A stretch of DNA of 64,000 nt from Gigaspora rosea (taxonomy: Eukaryota; Glomeromycota; Glomeromycetes; Diversisporales; Gigasporaceae). The stretch covers positions 1 through 64,000 of the forward strand of contig QKWP01000570.1 in NCBI GenBank assembly GCA_003550325.1. The letters are read 5' to 3'. The notes beneath the pieces were generated by a model. The model ran no database searches, was not told the origin of the DNA, and was given only the letters and a program-made list of their open reading frames with translations. The position numbers and the translations under genes are program-made. Shown in pieces: positions 1 to 11,547 of this stretch. How positions within the stretch are numbered: the stretch's first letter is position 1; every line of letters starts with the position of its first letter.

Positions 1-120
1 GTCGCTAAGCGTTGTTAAGCGTCACTAAGCGTCATTAAGCGTTACTAAGCGTCGTTAAGCGTCGCTAAGCGTCATTAAGCGTCGCTAAGCGTCGTTAAGC
101 GTCGCTAAGCGTCATTGAGT
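1..120. repeat. 10-bp minisatellite
   Basis: Twelve head-to-tail 10-bp units of the form GTCRYTAAGC run from the window edge with no length variation. Only the middle two or three bases vary; the last unit decays to GTCATTGAGT. The array is cut by the window start, so its true length is unknown. It has no open frame. It is more GC-rich than the DNA next to it. Confidence 0.95.
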
Positions 121-238
121 GTCATTGCACATCAATTTCGCATATCACTATTACTAAATACAGTTATTACAAAATTTCCTTATTAAGTTCTAATTTTCAA
201 ACTAATTTCTACCAAGATTAAAAACCTATTCTATAACA

Positions 239-607
239 ATATAATCTAGAGCTGGAATTAAAATTTCTCAATTCCTGTCAAGTCAATATCTTTTGTATTG
301 CTGACAAAACTGTAGAGACAAGTTTTCTCTTTTTAATGGTAATAAAATCATCCAAATTGACCTAATATATCAAGAGTTATTCTTATTTTTGTTTTTATAA
401 TCATATGAAATTTTTTTGTAGATCTGCAAAAAAATTTCATATAGCCACAAAGACAAAAATAAAGAATACCTCTTGATATATTAGGCCAATTTTGATGATT
501 TTACCACTATTAGAAAGAGAAAACTTGCTTCTACAGTTTTGTTAGCAATAAAAAAAATGTTAACTCAGCAGAAATTAAGAAATTTTAATTCCGGCTCCAG
601 ATTATAT
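239..607. mobile_element. Foldback (near-palindromic) MITE
   Basis: Nearly the whole 369 bp is one inverted repeat centred on an AGATCT palindrome near 423. The arms match from ATATAATCT at the left end to AGATTATAT at the right, through GGAATTAAAATTTC / GAAATTTTAATTCC and the inner CAAAACTGTAGA / CTACAGTTTTG blocks. There is no coding capacity. The duplicated target cannot be separated from the AT-rich ends, so the superfamily is not assigned. Confidence 0.8.
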
Positions 608-1490
608 GTATTAATTGTTTTTATTATTTAATATTCCCATTTCTATATATAGTAATTCTGTACATCTCTCACGAATCACAAATTAAAAGAATTATAATTA
701 AAATAACTAGTGGTAATGATTACTACTAGTTACACAGCAGTATAAAAAATCTGCTATTCTTTTTTTTCAGTTTTTTTTTTTATTACTAATGTGTATATTT
801 TATTTTTTTTATTACTATTTAGATTGTTCATTCATTTTAGTGGTATGCTTTATTCATCATAAGTATTGCCTATTAGTATTTCTTTCTTTATTGTTGGTAT
901 TGTTTAGTTTGGTGTTTTCTCTTTATTCCTGGTATCATGTTCTTCTTATAATACAGTTTGTGCTATCCAGTTTGGTAATTTTCTTTTGTGTCTAGTAGCA
1001 TCTAATTTGGCAATTCTTGTAATGCATTTTTTCTTTATTGTAAATATCACTATATATCTATTCTTTTGTTGTTAGCATTGTTAAATTTGGTACTTTTTAG
1101 ACATAAGTTAGTGCTTCTTATATATATAGCTAAGTATTTTGTTTCTTTTTGTTTTCAGTTTTATTTTTTGTATCAATGCAGTACTAACTCTTCTTTTCGG
1201 ATATTGAATTGTTTATCATTATTCATATTTATCTTTTTGCTGCTGTTAATTAGAATGCTTTTATTGTTGGTATCAAATTTTGTTGCATTATATTGGTGCT
1301 TTTTTTGTTATTTTGGATTTTCTGGTGTAATTATAGAGATAAGTATTTTATTTTTTTTGTTGTTCTGTATTATGTTGATATGCATGATGACACTATGATG
1401 ACTAATACTTCTTTTCTGTAACAAGTTTATTTGGTATAGATGGCTATTGTATATCATTTTTTCAATACTTCTTTGTTTGTTGTATGTAGG
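608..1490. other. T-rich non-coding stretch
   Basis: The plus strand is strongly T-rich. The short open frames here (789-995 and 1066-1398) encode only Phe/Leu/Ile/Val/Tyr runs, as T-rich low-complexity DNA would. I see no gene, RNA or transposon end. Confidence 0.6.
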
Positions 1491-1511
1491 GTACCTGGCA
1501 TAGTAGTCATT

Positions 1512-1585
1512 GGCATGCCACTATGGCATGCCAATTGCGGCATGCCTATGGCATGCCAAAATCTCAAATAAATATAAGGCATGCC
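1512..1585. repeat. Cluster of five GGCATGCC palindromes
   Basis: The 8-bp palindrome GGCATGCC occurs five times (1512, 1525, 1539, 1550, 1578), several copies extended to TGGCATGCCA. The cluster lies directly upstream of the integrase-like fragment. It may be the sub-terminal region of a mobile element or a binding-site cluster; the sequence does not decide. Confidence 0.7.
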
Positions 1586-1978
1586 ACTTATATATAATGC
1601 TTTATATCAAAAAAATTTCAGCCTATTGATAGGTATGTCTCCTAATAAGGCTGTAAAAATAGTATTAAAAGACAAAAAAATAAACTCTAGTCCTGCTGTT
1701 AAACATAGAAAACCAATTGGATATAATGAACCACTTTTACCTAGCTATACTGAAGTTCACCATTTTTTAGAACCTGGTGAATTGGATGGTTGGAGAAAAG
1801 AGCACCTGATTGCAATTGGTCTCCTGAAGTCTTTATAATTGATTCCTATTTAATTAAAGAAAATCAGCCTATTCTCTATAAGCTTTATAATGGTCCTAGA
1901 TGCTTTTTTGTAAGAGAAGAACTACAAATCATCCTGCCAGATACAATGTTACCACCCCAATATATTCTCAAGTATTAG
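1581..1978 (+). pseudogene. Integrase/transposase-like C-terminal fragment, frameshifted
   Basis: Two overlapping open frames (1581-1838 and 1790-1978) join into one protein-like string only if a frameshift near 1797 is assumed. The first holds GMSPNKAVK and a basic KHRKPIGYNEP stretch; the second reads WSPEVFIIDS, then YKLYNGPRCFFVREELQ, and ends at TAG. A basic linker followed by a small beta-rich domain is how integrase C-termini of retroelements or Ginger/Maverick-type elements look, so I read this as the tail of a decayed mobile-element integrase. No DDE catalytic core is visible upstream. The family assignment is by general resemblance only. Confidence 0.4.
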
Positions 1979-2111
1979 TCTTACCTCCTCTCTCCTCTAT
2001 TTGATCATCTATTTCAGCTCTATTATAGACTATAATTTGCTTATTTCTAAGCTAGTTAGTTGTGGATTTTTTTTTTGTATTATTATTCCCAGGTTTATCA
2101 TCTATAAGAAA

Positions 2112-2397
2112 TAGGGTTCCTCAAATTCAAATCAAATCAAATATTGGATCAATTTGAATTTGATCAAATCAAATTGACCCTAATTTGAATTTGATTTGAT
2201 TCAATATTTGAATTTGAATTTGATTTGAATTTGAATTTTTAATAGTAATTTTCAAATCAAATCAAATATTTGTCAAATCAAATCAAATTTGGCCATAGTT
2301 TGAATTTGATCAAATCAAATATAGTCAAATTTGAATTTGAATTTGATCAAATATTTGATTCAAATATTTGAAGATCAAATCAAATTGCGGAACCCTA
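2112..2397. mobile_element. hAT-like MITE rich in TTTGAATTTGAT
   Basis: A 286-bp element begins TAGGGTTCC and ends GGAACCCTA, flanked by a perfect 8-bp direct repeat ATAAGAAA (2104-2111 and 2398-2405). The interior is a quasi-palindrome built almost only from CAAATCAAAT / ATTTGATTTG words. An 8-bp TSD with TAGGG-type ends is the hallmark of hAT elements. Related copies lie at 42337 (running into the gap) and 47119-47697. Confidence 0.88.
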
Positions 2398-2634
2398 ATA
2401 AGAAATTTGATAAAAGACAGAGAGCAAACTTGAATTGACCATGCTTATCAAATTCCTTTTCAAGTATTTCTTTAAACTGCTTTCTTTGGCTTTCTAACAT
2501 TTTTCATATATCCTTCCATTATTTGGATAAGATTTAAGAACTTTTGCCAATGTACAGCTATAGCTCTTCTTTTAACTGCCATACTTAATTCTTGCTCTCT
2601 AAATTCTAAATCTTTATCCAATCTTTTTTGCTCA

Positions 2635-3204
2635 TTATTTATTAGATTGATTTTTTCTAAATACTTGCATTTTAGGTTCTGGGCCTGCCTTTAGTCTATC
2701 TTTCAATTTATCTTTTGTTGGTAGTCTAACTGCTTCTGGATCATATTGTTTAAGATCATGACAGAGAGTTATACAGTCATTCAAGTTTTCTGTTTTAGAA
2801 CATTTATCTAAACCAAGTTCTTTCCATCTTTTTTGCAATCATGCTCTCTATGTTCTGAAATGCTTACCAGGTTTTCGATTATTTAGATAGACCCACTTTC
2901 ATCTTTCTCCTGGCTAATATAGTCTCTATTCTTTTTATCACTCTTTTGGGCAATAATCTGAGAAGTTTGAATGGGTTCTTGAATGGGTTCTTGGATATCT
3001 TCTTAAATAAATTATTGCTTATCTTCTTGAATAAGCCCTTTCTTTAATTGGTATTTGAATAGAAGCTACATTCTTTTGATTTTGTAATAGTTTGCATAGA
3101 TTTTTTCGCTTAAGATGCACACGAAGTTTTTGAGGTGTTGAGCATTTATGACCACAATGTTTACAGATTGTATCTTTTTTATCATTTCTTGTTTTTCTAA
3201 TCAT
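2635..3204 (-). pseudogene. Relic of a Cys/His-finger ORF
   Basis: Two minus-strand open pieces (3204-3019, then 2838-2635) with stops between them. The first has a C2H2-like finger CKHCGHKCSTPQKLRVHLK followed by Lys/Arg-rich sequence. The second (MQKRWKELGLDKCSKTEN start) is a Lys-rich, probably helical segment. No intact frame joins them and there are no convincing splice sites. It is probably a degenerate copy of a multicopy, possibly mobile-element-linked family. Function unknown. Confidence 0.35.
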
Positions 3205-3410
3205 AGTGTTAGCTCTAACCGTTGTGCTTTTACTAGCTTATAAATTTTTTTCTTTAATTAATTATTTTCTATTTTTTTTTTACTTTTCAATAGGTTTACT
3301 GCCAAGGCCACATTTATAGGGTGCCAAAACAGTTCTAATTACCCTTCTCAAAACTAAAGCATTAACTAATTCTTAATTAATCTTTCGAAATTTTAGTGAT
3401 AAAAAATAGG

Positions 3411-3647
3411 ATGATTAGTGAATATTCTTGTCCTTATTTTACCAATACTAGGAATACTTGTGAGAAGGCTTGCATTCGCTCTGAAGGGTGCCGATTCCAT
3501 TGGAAAGCTAAAAAATGAGTACTATGTTTTGATTGCAGGAAGCCTATAGCCTTTGCTTGTAGACAATGCCCACTACATATTAGAGCTATTATGTTACTCA
3601 ATATTATGTTAAATTACGGTCTAAAGCTTTTAATCAGGATGAATTGA
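3411..3647 (+). pseudogene. Short Cys-rich ORF with internal stop
   Basis: From the ATG the frame reads MISEYSCPYFTNTRNTCEKA, then CIRSEGCRFHWKAKK, a TGA stop, then VLCFDCRKPIAFACRQCPLH in the same frame. Eight or more cysteines in short CxnC pairs suggest a small zinc-binding protein or a secreted Cys-rich peptide, but there is no clear signal peptide. The single in-frame stop suggests a recently dead copy. I recognise no named family. Confidence 0.4.
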
Positions 3648-4259
3648 GATAACTGATAAGTTTTTTCCTTGATTTTCAAATTTTTTTGGCACAATAAATT
3701 CCAATTTGCTAGACTTTGGTTGCATTTATAATATTTTTTTCAGAATTGTTAGACTTAAGTAATTAATATACTATTTAATGAGCAAACTTGCGCAGAATTA
3801 ATTCTTGCTATATTATTTTTGTTAGACTTATAAAATTCCCAGCAAAGCAGAATTGTTAGACTTAAGTGCTTTTTTGTTAAATGTATAAATTTCTTAGCAG
3901 AGTGAAATCGCTAGACTTATTTAAAATATGTTAGAGTTGGGACAGAAAAGTTGTGCCAAAAAATTCATTAGATTTATTTAATAATTATACTATTTAATGA
4001 GCTAGTTTGTATAGAAGCCACTCTTTGCTATAAAAAATTTTGTTAGATTTAAAAGGTTACGTGATTATTGATATGCTAATTAGCATATGGACCTTCTTAA
4101 AAGCAATTCTTGAATAGTTAGAAATATTCATAAATAATCTAACAAACCTAAATCATTAATAAATATGATATAACTATATAATTTTAAAGCTTACAAAGCC
4201 CTAGAACATATTCTGCTATATTTATAAATTGTTAGACTTATTATGAGGTAATAAGAACA
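3648..4259. repeat. Diverged GTTAGACTTA-type repeats
   Basis: The words TTGTTAGACTTA, TTTAATGAGC and AGCAGAATT recur several times at irregular spacing. This is a decayed tandem satellite. No coding potential. Confidence 0.55.
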
Positions 4260-4660
4260 ATTAGGCTTAAATAAATCTAACCAAAAATCAATATAGTTCC
4301 TGGCCTTTGGGAGCCCTCAGAATGTATTTCTAATATATTATAAATGGTTAAACTTAATAAATCCAACCAAAAATCAATATAGTTCTTAGACTTTAAGAGC
4401 CTTCAGAATGCATTCCTGATATATATTAAAATTTGATATAGTTCTTAGCCTTTAAGAGCCCCCAGAATGCATTCCTGATATATTATAAATCGTTAGACTT
4501 AATAAATCTGACCAAAAATCAATATAGTTCTTAGACTTTAAGAGCCTCCAAAATGCATTTCTGATATATTATAAATCTAACAAAAATTCGATATAGTTCC
4601 TAGCATTTATAAACCCAAAATATAATCCTGATATATAATAAGTCTAACTGTTCCAAAACC
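4260..4660. repeat. Degenerate ~85-bp tandem repeat, about five units
   Basis: Units are marked by ATATAGTTCYTRGMCTTT followed by AAGAGCCYYCAGAATGCA and GATATATTATAAATC. Starts lie near 4288, 4375, 4433, 4519 and 4590; the third unit is shortened by about 27 bp. No open frame. Confidence 0.75.
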
Positions 4661-4699
4661 CCAGAATAACATTGTGTATTTATAACACCTTATCAAAAA

Positions 4700-5350
4700 A
4701 AGAATAACTAGAAAAGCTTCGGGCTTAAAGAAAAGTTAAAAACAAATTGCTAAAATTTATAATAAAAAATGAATTAAAAAAAAATTTTATGAAAAAATTG
4801 CTAAAATTTATAATAAAAAATAAATAAAAAAAAGTTATGAAAAACTTCTTGAATTTATAACAAAAAATGAATTAAAAAAAAAGTTATAAAAAATTAACAG
4901 AATTTATAACAAAAACAAATGAATCAAAGAGAAATTGTTAGAATTTAAAAAAATTAAAATATTAATTATTATTATGAGCTAAATATTTAATTTAATTTGT
5001 AATTATATAATTGCTATTAGCCCGAGTTAAATATTTAGCTTATGTTGGTGATTTTAAAGTTAAATTTTAGCTCTATTATCTTGCTAATTAGTCTTTTAAT
5101 TCATATTGGTGATTTTAAAGTTAAGTTTTAGCTTTATGATTGCAAATTAGCATAAATATAAGTTTGTAAACTAATCTTGCTAGCTAGATATTTAACTCAT
5201 GTTGATACTAATTTGCATTGATATATTGTAGGTCATCTTAAACCAACAAGTATAAAAAATAATGCCCAAATATTTTAGTTATGTTGTATAACTTTATGCA
5301 AAGATCAAGCTATAAGATTGGCTAATATAGCATAAATTGATATTTTTAAA
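4700..5350. repeat. AT-rich tandem remnants
   Basis: 4730-4960 has about four copies of a ~55-bp unit containing GCTAAAATTTATAATAAAAA. 5030-5180 has two copies of a block containing TTGGTGATTTTAAAGTTAA. No gene is visible. Up to about 5640 the DNA stays low-complexity AT. Confidence 0.5.
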
Positions 5351-6679
5351 AAAAATTTAAAAATTAAAAAAAAATCATAATTCTGGTCAAAATTATAATA
5401 AGCTTGGCCAGAATTATAATAATTTTACCAGAATTATGGGTGGCAAAATTTAGTTTTATTGGTAAAATTGGTTAACTTTAAAATTTTTTATAATATTATA
5501 ATTTAATAAATTAAAAAAAATAATTCTGTAATTTTATTCTTCTGGTCTTTCTTTATATTTTCACAGAAAAAAAAATTGTTCTAGCTATACTAGTTATTTT
5601 TGTATTGCAATTTAAAAATTAGCTATTTTATTTGCTAGTTTAAAATGTCCCGCACTGTAGAGTTAAGCTTATCTAATATTTTTAAAGTTTGCTCACCTTT
5701 ACTAAAAATTATCCTTACTAAACTTGTCTATCTATACTAAATAAAATTCTTGCTTTCTTTTCTAAATAACTTTTGTTTTTATTTATTTAGAAATTAATAG
5801 AATCCTATAATGCTTCTAAAAAAAAAATTGTAAAAATCAAATTATTTAATGCCAAAACTATAAAAAAAGTTTTTCTAATAAAACCAATACCAAAAAATTG
5901 ATTAGTTCACTAAAATTCAGACTATACCATAGTTATATAATATTTTTCCAATAAAATATACTAAAATTATACTAATATAACAATATAATACTAAGAAACT
6001 TTGTATATAGCAATAAGAGATCCAAGAAAACTTTTTTAAAAAAAAATTTGGTAGCTAGATGCCAAAAAAAATAAAAAATAAAAAATAAACAAAAAAAAAT
6101 AATAATAAAAAAAAAATAAAAAGATTGTAAAAGTTGCAACAAAAGTAAAAAGTAAGTGTTTAAATTATAAAAAATCAGAATTAATTCAAAGTAAAATAAA
6201 CCAATATAAAATTTAAACTGATAAAAAAGGTTGGAAATCACAAACACAAAGTTACAGATCCTATTATTATTGCCAAATATATAATAAAAAAAAAGTATAT
6301 ATTGTATCATAGGTACAATATTATCTAAATGGCTAATACTATTATAATTTTATGCATAACTCTTAAATCAAACTGCCTTTAGAATAACAATTATAATTAA
6401 CCTTAAACTGCCAATACAATTAATCTAATCAATCCATCTTGGATTATTAATATTTAAATTCATTAATTAAATCATCTTATCTGTCTATAAATAGTAAAAT
6501 TGATAATTTATTATCTAAATTTACAAAATTCAATAAATATACAATTTTCTAGAGCTTGAAATAACCTATAAAGAAAAAAAAACAAACAAACCTGAGTACT
6601 TTACAAAAATACTCTAAAAATCAGATTGTTCATATAAATATAAAAGAATATTAAACCAACAATAGCAATTTCAATATAG
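5351..6679. other. AT-rich intergenic DNA downstream of GUP1
   Basis: No gene seen. The open frame at 5972-6310 (-) is Phe/Tyr/Leu low-complexity. The motif GTCCCGCACTGTA at 5647-5659 matches the right end of the TA-flanked MITE at 16999-17406, so a worn copy of that element may end here. Confidence 0.5.
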
Positions 6680-9513
6680 CTAATATCTAATTTCAGAGTT
6701 AATGCCTTTTCTTTTTTCTTCCTCTCTAATTTCAAAGAGTATCTGTGCTCCACCAAATAGTACAATACAGGCAATTCCAAGTTCCATTAGTCCTAATGGT
6801 CCACAAAAAAAGAAAAAGAATAAAAGTTGAATTGGGATTTTCAATTAAAGGACAAAATATCACATATTGTGATATTACCAATGTAGTAAAAACTTTGATC
6901 TTTATTTTTTCTAAAAAACCTGCCAGGTCTTTTTATAACACTAGGCTTTTCGGTCTTTAGAAAACGGATCAACTTCTTACCAACATTGGGTGTTATTATT
7001 ACCTGTAGGTGTCATAAAAATACTTGTAAATAAAACTTTCATCCCATCTAATCCAACGACAAATCCAACTAGATTTGCAGCCCACATCATCAACAAATTC
7101 ATTATAGCACCGACTGCACATAAATGTCGATAATGTGGCCAATCAGCCCACTAATAAATAATTAAATTTAGTATGCTATTAAATTGATTTGGAAATCAGA
7201 GGAAAATGACAACATTTACTTCTTGAGAAGAAAAAAGTTTTTTAGAAATAGTTTCTGGTAAAATGAACAACCAAATCAACCAACCCCATGCCAATAATTT
7301 TAATGAAATGTCATGCCATAATGCTACAAATATAAAAACGATCAACATATTAAGCGTAGAATGTTTGTTTCCGCCAAGTGGAACATAAATATATCTGTAA
7401 ATTAAAGATTAATTACTTAGGAAACATTAAAATTACATAATCAATAACTATCTTATATTTTTATTTACCGAATTATCCATCTATAATAGCTTCGATGCCA
7501 GCTACGCCAGAATCCAGAGGTCGAATAATTATTTAACATACATCTTAAAATATTTTCTTGAGTATCTATTCCATCTGACATCGCCCAAAATCTGAAGAAT
7601 CTCCAGATTATCAATAGCTTGAAAAATAAAGAAATTTATACATATTAGTTCGATGAAGTAAAGTGAGATTTAGTATCATTGTATATAAATATAAAATATG
7701 AAATACCTTTAACCAAACCAATTCCAAATTGAGAACTCCAATCATAGCCAGTTCAAGTGGTGAATCACCATCCCATGCTTTTGATTTGACAATAGCAACA
7801 ACGTATGTATAATGAAGCATAAATTCCATTATCATTATTGCAATGAAAAGTCTTAATCCGTATATTAATGTTGTCTTGAGATCTATTTCACGTGGATATC
7901 TCAACTTGAAAATAATATATATAAGTACCACAAATTAAGCAAAAAAAAAAAAAAAAGTCCAAATATATCATTCAGAAGCCTCTAAATGCATATACTAATT
8001 ATAACTTCCTTTAATGCTCGGGTCAAAAAACCTATAGTAATCATACTAATATTATGTCCTTAAAATGCATGTTTTTGAAAAAATTTTATTAATGGCCCGG
8101 CCCTATGCATTTAGAGTTGAATTACATGAATCAAAACTTACTTGAGCTATAAAATTATTATAGGTAATGATTGGGCCAGCCAGATACAGTGGTGCATATA
8201 AAATGTAACTTAAATAATAAATAAAATTATAGTCTTCACGAAAACATGGACCAATTATCCGGTCTTTTTCAGTCAGAGGTGCAAGATCCCTATCATTTTT
8301 CTGCAAATTCATGTGTTGTTAACCCGAAATAAGATCATTAGCAAAGATTAATATGTTTGACATTTGACATTAAGATTGTCAATGTCTTTGCTTTTATGAC
8401 AATAATAATAATTTACATGCGATTCTCCTAGGATTACCTCAGGGGTATTGTTAGAAGAGTGGAATGACCAATAATAATCCATATTAAAAGACACAAGTCG
8501 TAACATGCATATGTTGAAAGTGACATCCCATCTAGCCACTAATCCACGATTGTTATCCTTCCCATAAGCAAAATAAATAAATAAAAATAAATAAATAAAT
8601 CTTCACCAGAAATAACGAATATACATAATATGTTCACATACCAAAAATGACAGTTTTTCATTAAGATCTCCAAACTTGTAATTACCATAGGTTTCATTCA
8701 AAAACAAAATTCCCAAATTAAATATCCAAGTTATTATGGGGTTTGCTATCGAGCCTTCAAATACCTTCGGTATAAGATAATTTGTGCTTAATATCATCAA
8801 GATTTTGATGATATTATTACCGAACATAACGTAAAGAAAAATTATTGAGAACCCTAAGAAAAAATAAGTCCTTATGAGGAGCTGACTTTGAAATTTTGCT
8901 GGGGATTTTGGTACCAAAAAAAATCGATATAAATGACTAAGAACAAGGTAAACTGCTAAGGCAAAAATCAATGCTCCATAATGGTTACGGAATGAGGCGA
9001 ATTGTATATCACTATTATCCTATAATCATCAAAATTAATTTTAAGACAAAATTGATTATTAGACGAAATGAATTCAATATATAATGCAGAAATTTATTAA
9101 CTTACCACTTTACGGCCGAATATCCATCCATCTTGTAATCTCCAAGAATATTTCTCATAGTTTGGATGTGTTTCTAAAAAAAAAAATCAAATACTGCTAT
9201 TTATGTCTTTATAATTCATTATTAGTTGACATCACTTCCATATAAGAATCAGAAGAAATGCTAGCTTTATCAAAAATTTCCGTAAAGTACCTTTACTCAA
9301 ATCATATCCGACTTTAAACATAAGAAAAATGGAAGCTGTAACGATAAAATAATAAAAACCAAATTCCCACGTATTCCATAATGGAGGACTGATCTTTGTT
9401 GGGCGCTTTGTTTTTGATGTTGGAGATGATGAAGTTTCTAACACTGAATATTTCGTTGATGAATTCTCATCACTATCTTTACTTGGCTCTCTCAAATTAT
9501 TCGGAGCGAACAT
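6680..9513 (-). CDS. GUP1: Gup1-type MBOAT O-acyltransferase, 10 exons
   Basis: Multipass ER-membrane O-acyltransferase; in yeast Gup1 remodels the lipid part of GPI anchors and affects wall and membrane composition. Model: 9513-9291, 9173-9106, 9019-8642, 8557-8417, 8300-8142, 7904-7707, 7617-7469, 7394-7220, 7150-7003, 6792-6680. All junctions are GT-AG and in frame, giving 583 aa (yeast Gup1 is 560). Family landmarks: [12 protein letters not shown] after exon 2, RWDVTFN (exon 4), APLYLAGPI (exon 5), [15 protein letters not shown] (exon 6), WHRSYYRW at about 429-436, and the MBOAT histidine in FVALWHD at about 466. About ten hydrophobic segments follow a short Ser-rich cytosolic N-terminus. 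The last exon (ends [10 protein letters not shown]) is the least certain junction. It is divergent from SUS1, and intron 5 holds a MITE. Confidence 0.93.
7972..8124. mobile_element. Worn pogo/Tc1-like MITE inside GUP1 intron 5
   Basis: The left end CAGAAGCCTCTAAATGCATA and right end TATGCATTTAGAGTTGAATT form an inverted pair. They match the ends of the TA-flanked MITE at 47801-48143. The element occupies most of intron 5 (7905-8141) and leaves both splice sites intact. Confidence 0.6.
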
Positions 9514-9690
9514 GATTAATTATGCTTAATATAATTAAAAGCAATTTAAATGTTGATCATTTCAATGTATATCAGGAAATTTTGCCACTCCGCATGCGTG
9601 TCACGATATAAAAGGGGCATCTAAGTCATTTATCACTCGCAAAATAATAAAAATAATAAATAAAAAAAAAATATTCATTTGTTCCTTACT
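9514..9690. promoter_or_regulatory. Shared GUP1/SUS1 divergent promoter region
   Basis: Only 177 bp separate the two start codons. A TATAAAAG box at 9607-9614 lies 77 bp upstream of the SUS1 ATG and points towards it. GCATGCG just upstream is a short palindrome. No comparable TATA box faces GUP1. Confidence 0.6.
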
Positions 9691-10530
9691 ATGTCGGAAC
9701 CGGAACTTGATCAAAAAATTGAAACTGCACTTAGAAATAGTATCCTTGAGACCAATGCAAAAAATCGGTAAGTTTGCGAAAATTATTGTTATGTTTCGAG
9801 TCGTACATATATATATACATATCTTTGACCCTTTGTCCGTATCAGATTAAAGAATTTATTATTTAAGAAACTCAGCGATAGTGGTTGGAAAAGCAAGGTC
9901 AAAAAACGATGCGCAGGTCAGATCAATTTAATCGCTTAGGCGAAACCTGTTTAATTCGGTGGTTTACATATCCTCCCCCACCTTCTTAGTAAAAAAAAAA
10001 AAAAAGGCATATATATATAATGATTTGGCCAGAAAGCATAATGTCGGGCTGAATTAAGTAAAGTTCCGAAAGATTCCGAGAAGGAAATGAATGAAAACAT
10101 AAAAGACGAGCAAGGGAAAATTAGAGTGAAAGCCCGATAATTTCCGATGTAAAAATTCTTCGATAAGATTTATTATATATACTTACCTTTTTTTGACCCC
10201 TCACCTTCTGAGAGAAGAATGTAACGTAAATCACCGAATTAAATTGGCCTGGCCTTTTATTTCTTTTTATTGTTTGGTTATGGTTCACTTCATTAATTAT
10301 TATTTTAATAGAGATTATAAGGACTAAAGGGGTAAATAATATCAAATTTGATCAACTGGAGGATGAAGTGTTAGCATATGGTCGAGGTATTACTCAAATT
10401 TATTCATTTATTGAATATTATTATCATCCTTTGATTTATTTCTCCAATTGTAAAATTAGAGATTATCCCGGAGGATGTCAAAATAGAACTTTTACAACAA
10501 ATTTCTGACTTACTAGACGAAACAAAATAG
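9691..10530 (+). CDS. SUS1: Sus1/ENY2 transcription and mRNA-export factor, 4 exons
   Basis: Small all-helical protein shared by the SAGA deubiquitinase module and the TREX-2 export complex at the nuclear pore. Exons: 9691-9767, 9846-9916, 10312-10386, 10460-10530, giving 97 aa (yeast Sus1 96, human ENY2 101). The protein starts MSEPELDQKIETAL. It contains RLKNLLFKKLSDSGWKSKVK, EIIRTKGVNNIKFDQLEDEV and REIIPEDVKIELLQQI, which follow the ENY2 pattern ([31 protein letters not shown]). No exon exceeds 26 codons, so it is easily missed by ORF scans. Intron 2 is long (395 bp) with donor GTCAGA. The gene has three introns; yeast SUS1 is likewise unusual in having two. Confidence 0.93.
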
Positions 10531-11380
10531 AGTAATTCTAAATACTAACTATCCCGGATGATTTATTAAATATTATCATTGAGATAAATTTTTTTATTCT
10601 ATTATAATAATTTAATTTATATAAATAAAAAAATAAAACCACAAAATATGAAATACAATTTTAAATACAGTATCTATTCTAATTCCAATTAACTCTAACA
10701 AATCAACTTAAATATTTTAGGATATATATTATTATATAATAAATACAATATTCCTGTATTTTCAAATACTGCATAATCAGCGAAACTGTCAAAGAATAAA
10801 AAAAAAAAATTCTGCATAATAATTATTTTTAAAATATAATTGTATATACATATATATATATATGTAATTATATTTTGAAATTAAAATCCAATAAGAATAA
10901 ATAAAGTTAGGTTTTATTATCTATATATATAGTATACTTTTGGAATTAAATTCAATAAGAATAAATCTAGTTTTATTCGTTGTATTATATTCCATATAGG
11001 TTTAAGTTCCAAAGTTAGTTATGTGTTTGACTTTCTGTCAGATACTTAAGCAAGATATTTTTGGTACTATTTATATATTATTTTTGTTTATTTAATTTGC
11101 TATTACTCTTTATGGGCTTGCAATTCTTATATTTTTTTGATATATATTTTTGTATATTTAATGATCTTGCAATTTTTATATTTTAAATTTGAAGTACGAT
11201 CATATTCATATATTGTAAGTAGGTTTTGATTCAATTGTTCTTTTGTTTCTGAGTATCATGTTTTTGAATTTAAATAACAAAATAATCTTATAAATCTATA
11301 TAACTATTGGCTAGCTAATAATGAAATTTATTATCCAGTTTTTTTCATTCTTTTAACTATTTTATTATATAACATTATTA
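10531..11380. other. AT-rich intergenic DNA after SUS1
   Basis: No gene, RNA or clear element end. Contains a short (TA)n run near 10850 and two similar segments (10880 and 10940) with CAATAAGAATAAA, which may include 3'-end processing signals. Confidence 0.5.
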
Positions 11381-11547
11381 CAAGTGACTCTCGATATAAG
11401 AAATTTTTATATAAGAAACTCTTGATATAAGAAAGATTTTGTTGAGTCCCAATAGAAAGTTTTATAATAAAACCTTTTGATATAAGAAAATCTTGATATA
11501 AAAAATTTAACTGGACCCAGCAACTTTCTTATATCAAGATTCACTTG
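11381..11547. mobile_element. pogo/Tc1-like MITE (TA target)
   Basis: A 167-bp element bounded by CAAGTGACTCTCGATATAAG and CTTATATCAAGATTCACTTG, flanked on both sides by TA. The ends resemble those of the MITE at 35815-36014 (TGGCTCTCGATATAAC), so the two are related. A (TTA)n microsatellite follows at 11549-11572. Confidence 0.78.

Noticed and set aside
1-120. CRISPR array
   Set aside because: Units are 10 bp with no spacers, and the genome is eukaryotic; no CRISPR array is present anywhere in the window.
5972-6310. 112-residue minus-strand frame
   Set aside because: Phe/Tyr/Leu low complexity produced by A-rich DNA; no domain or splice context.
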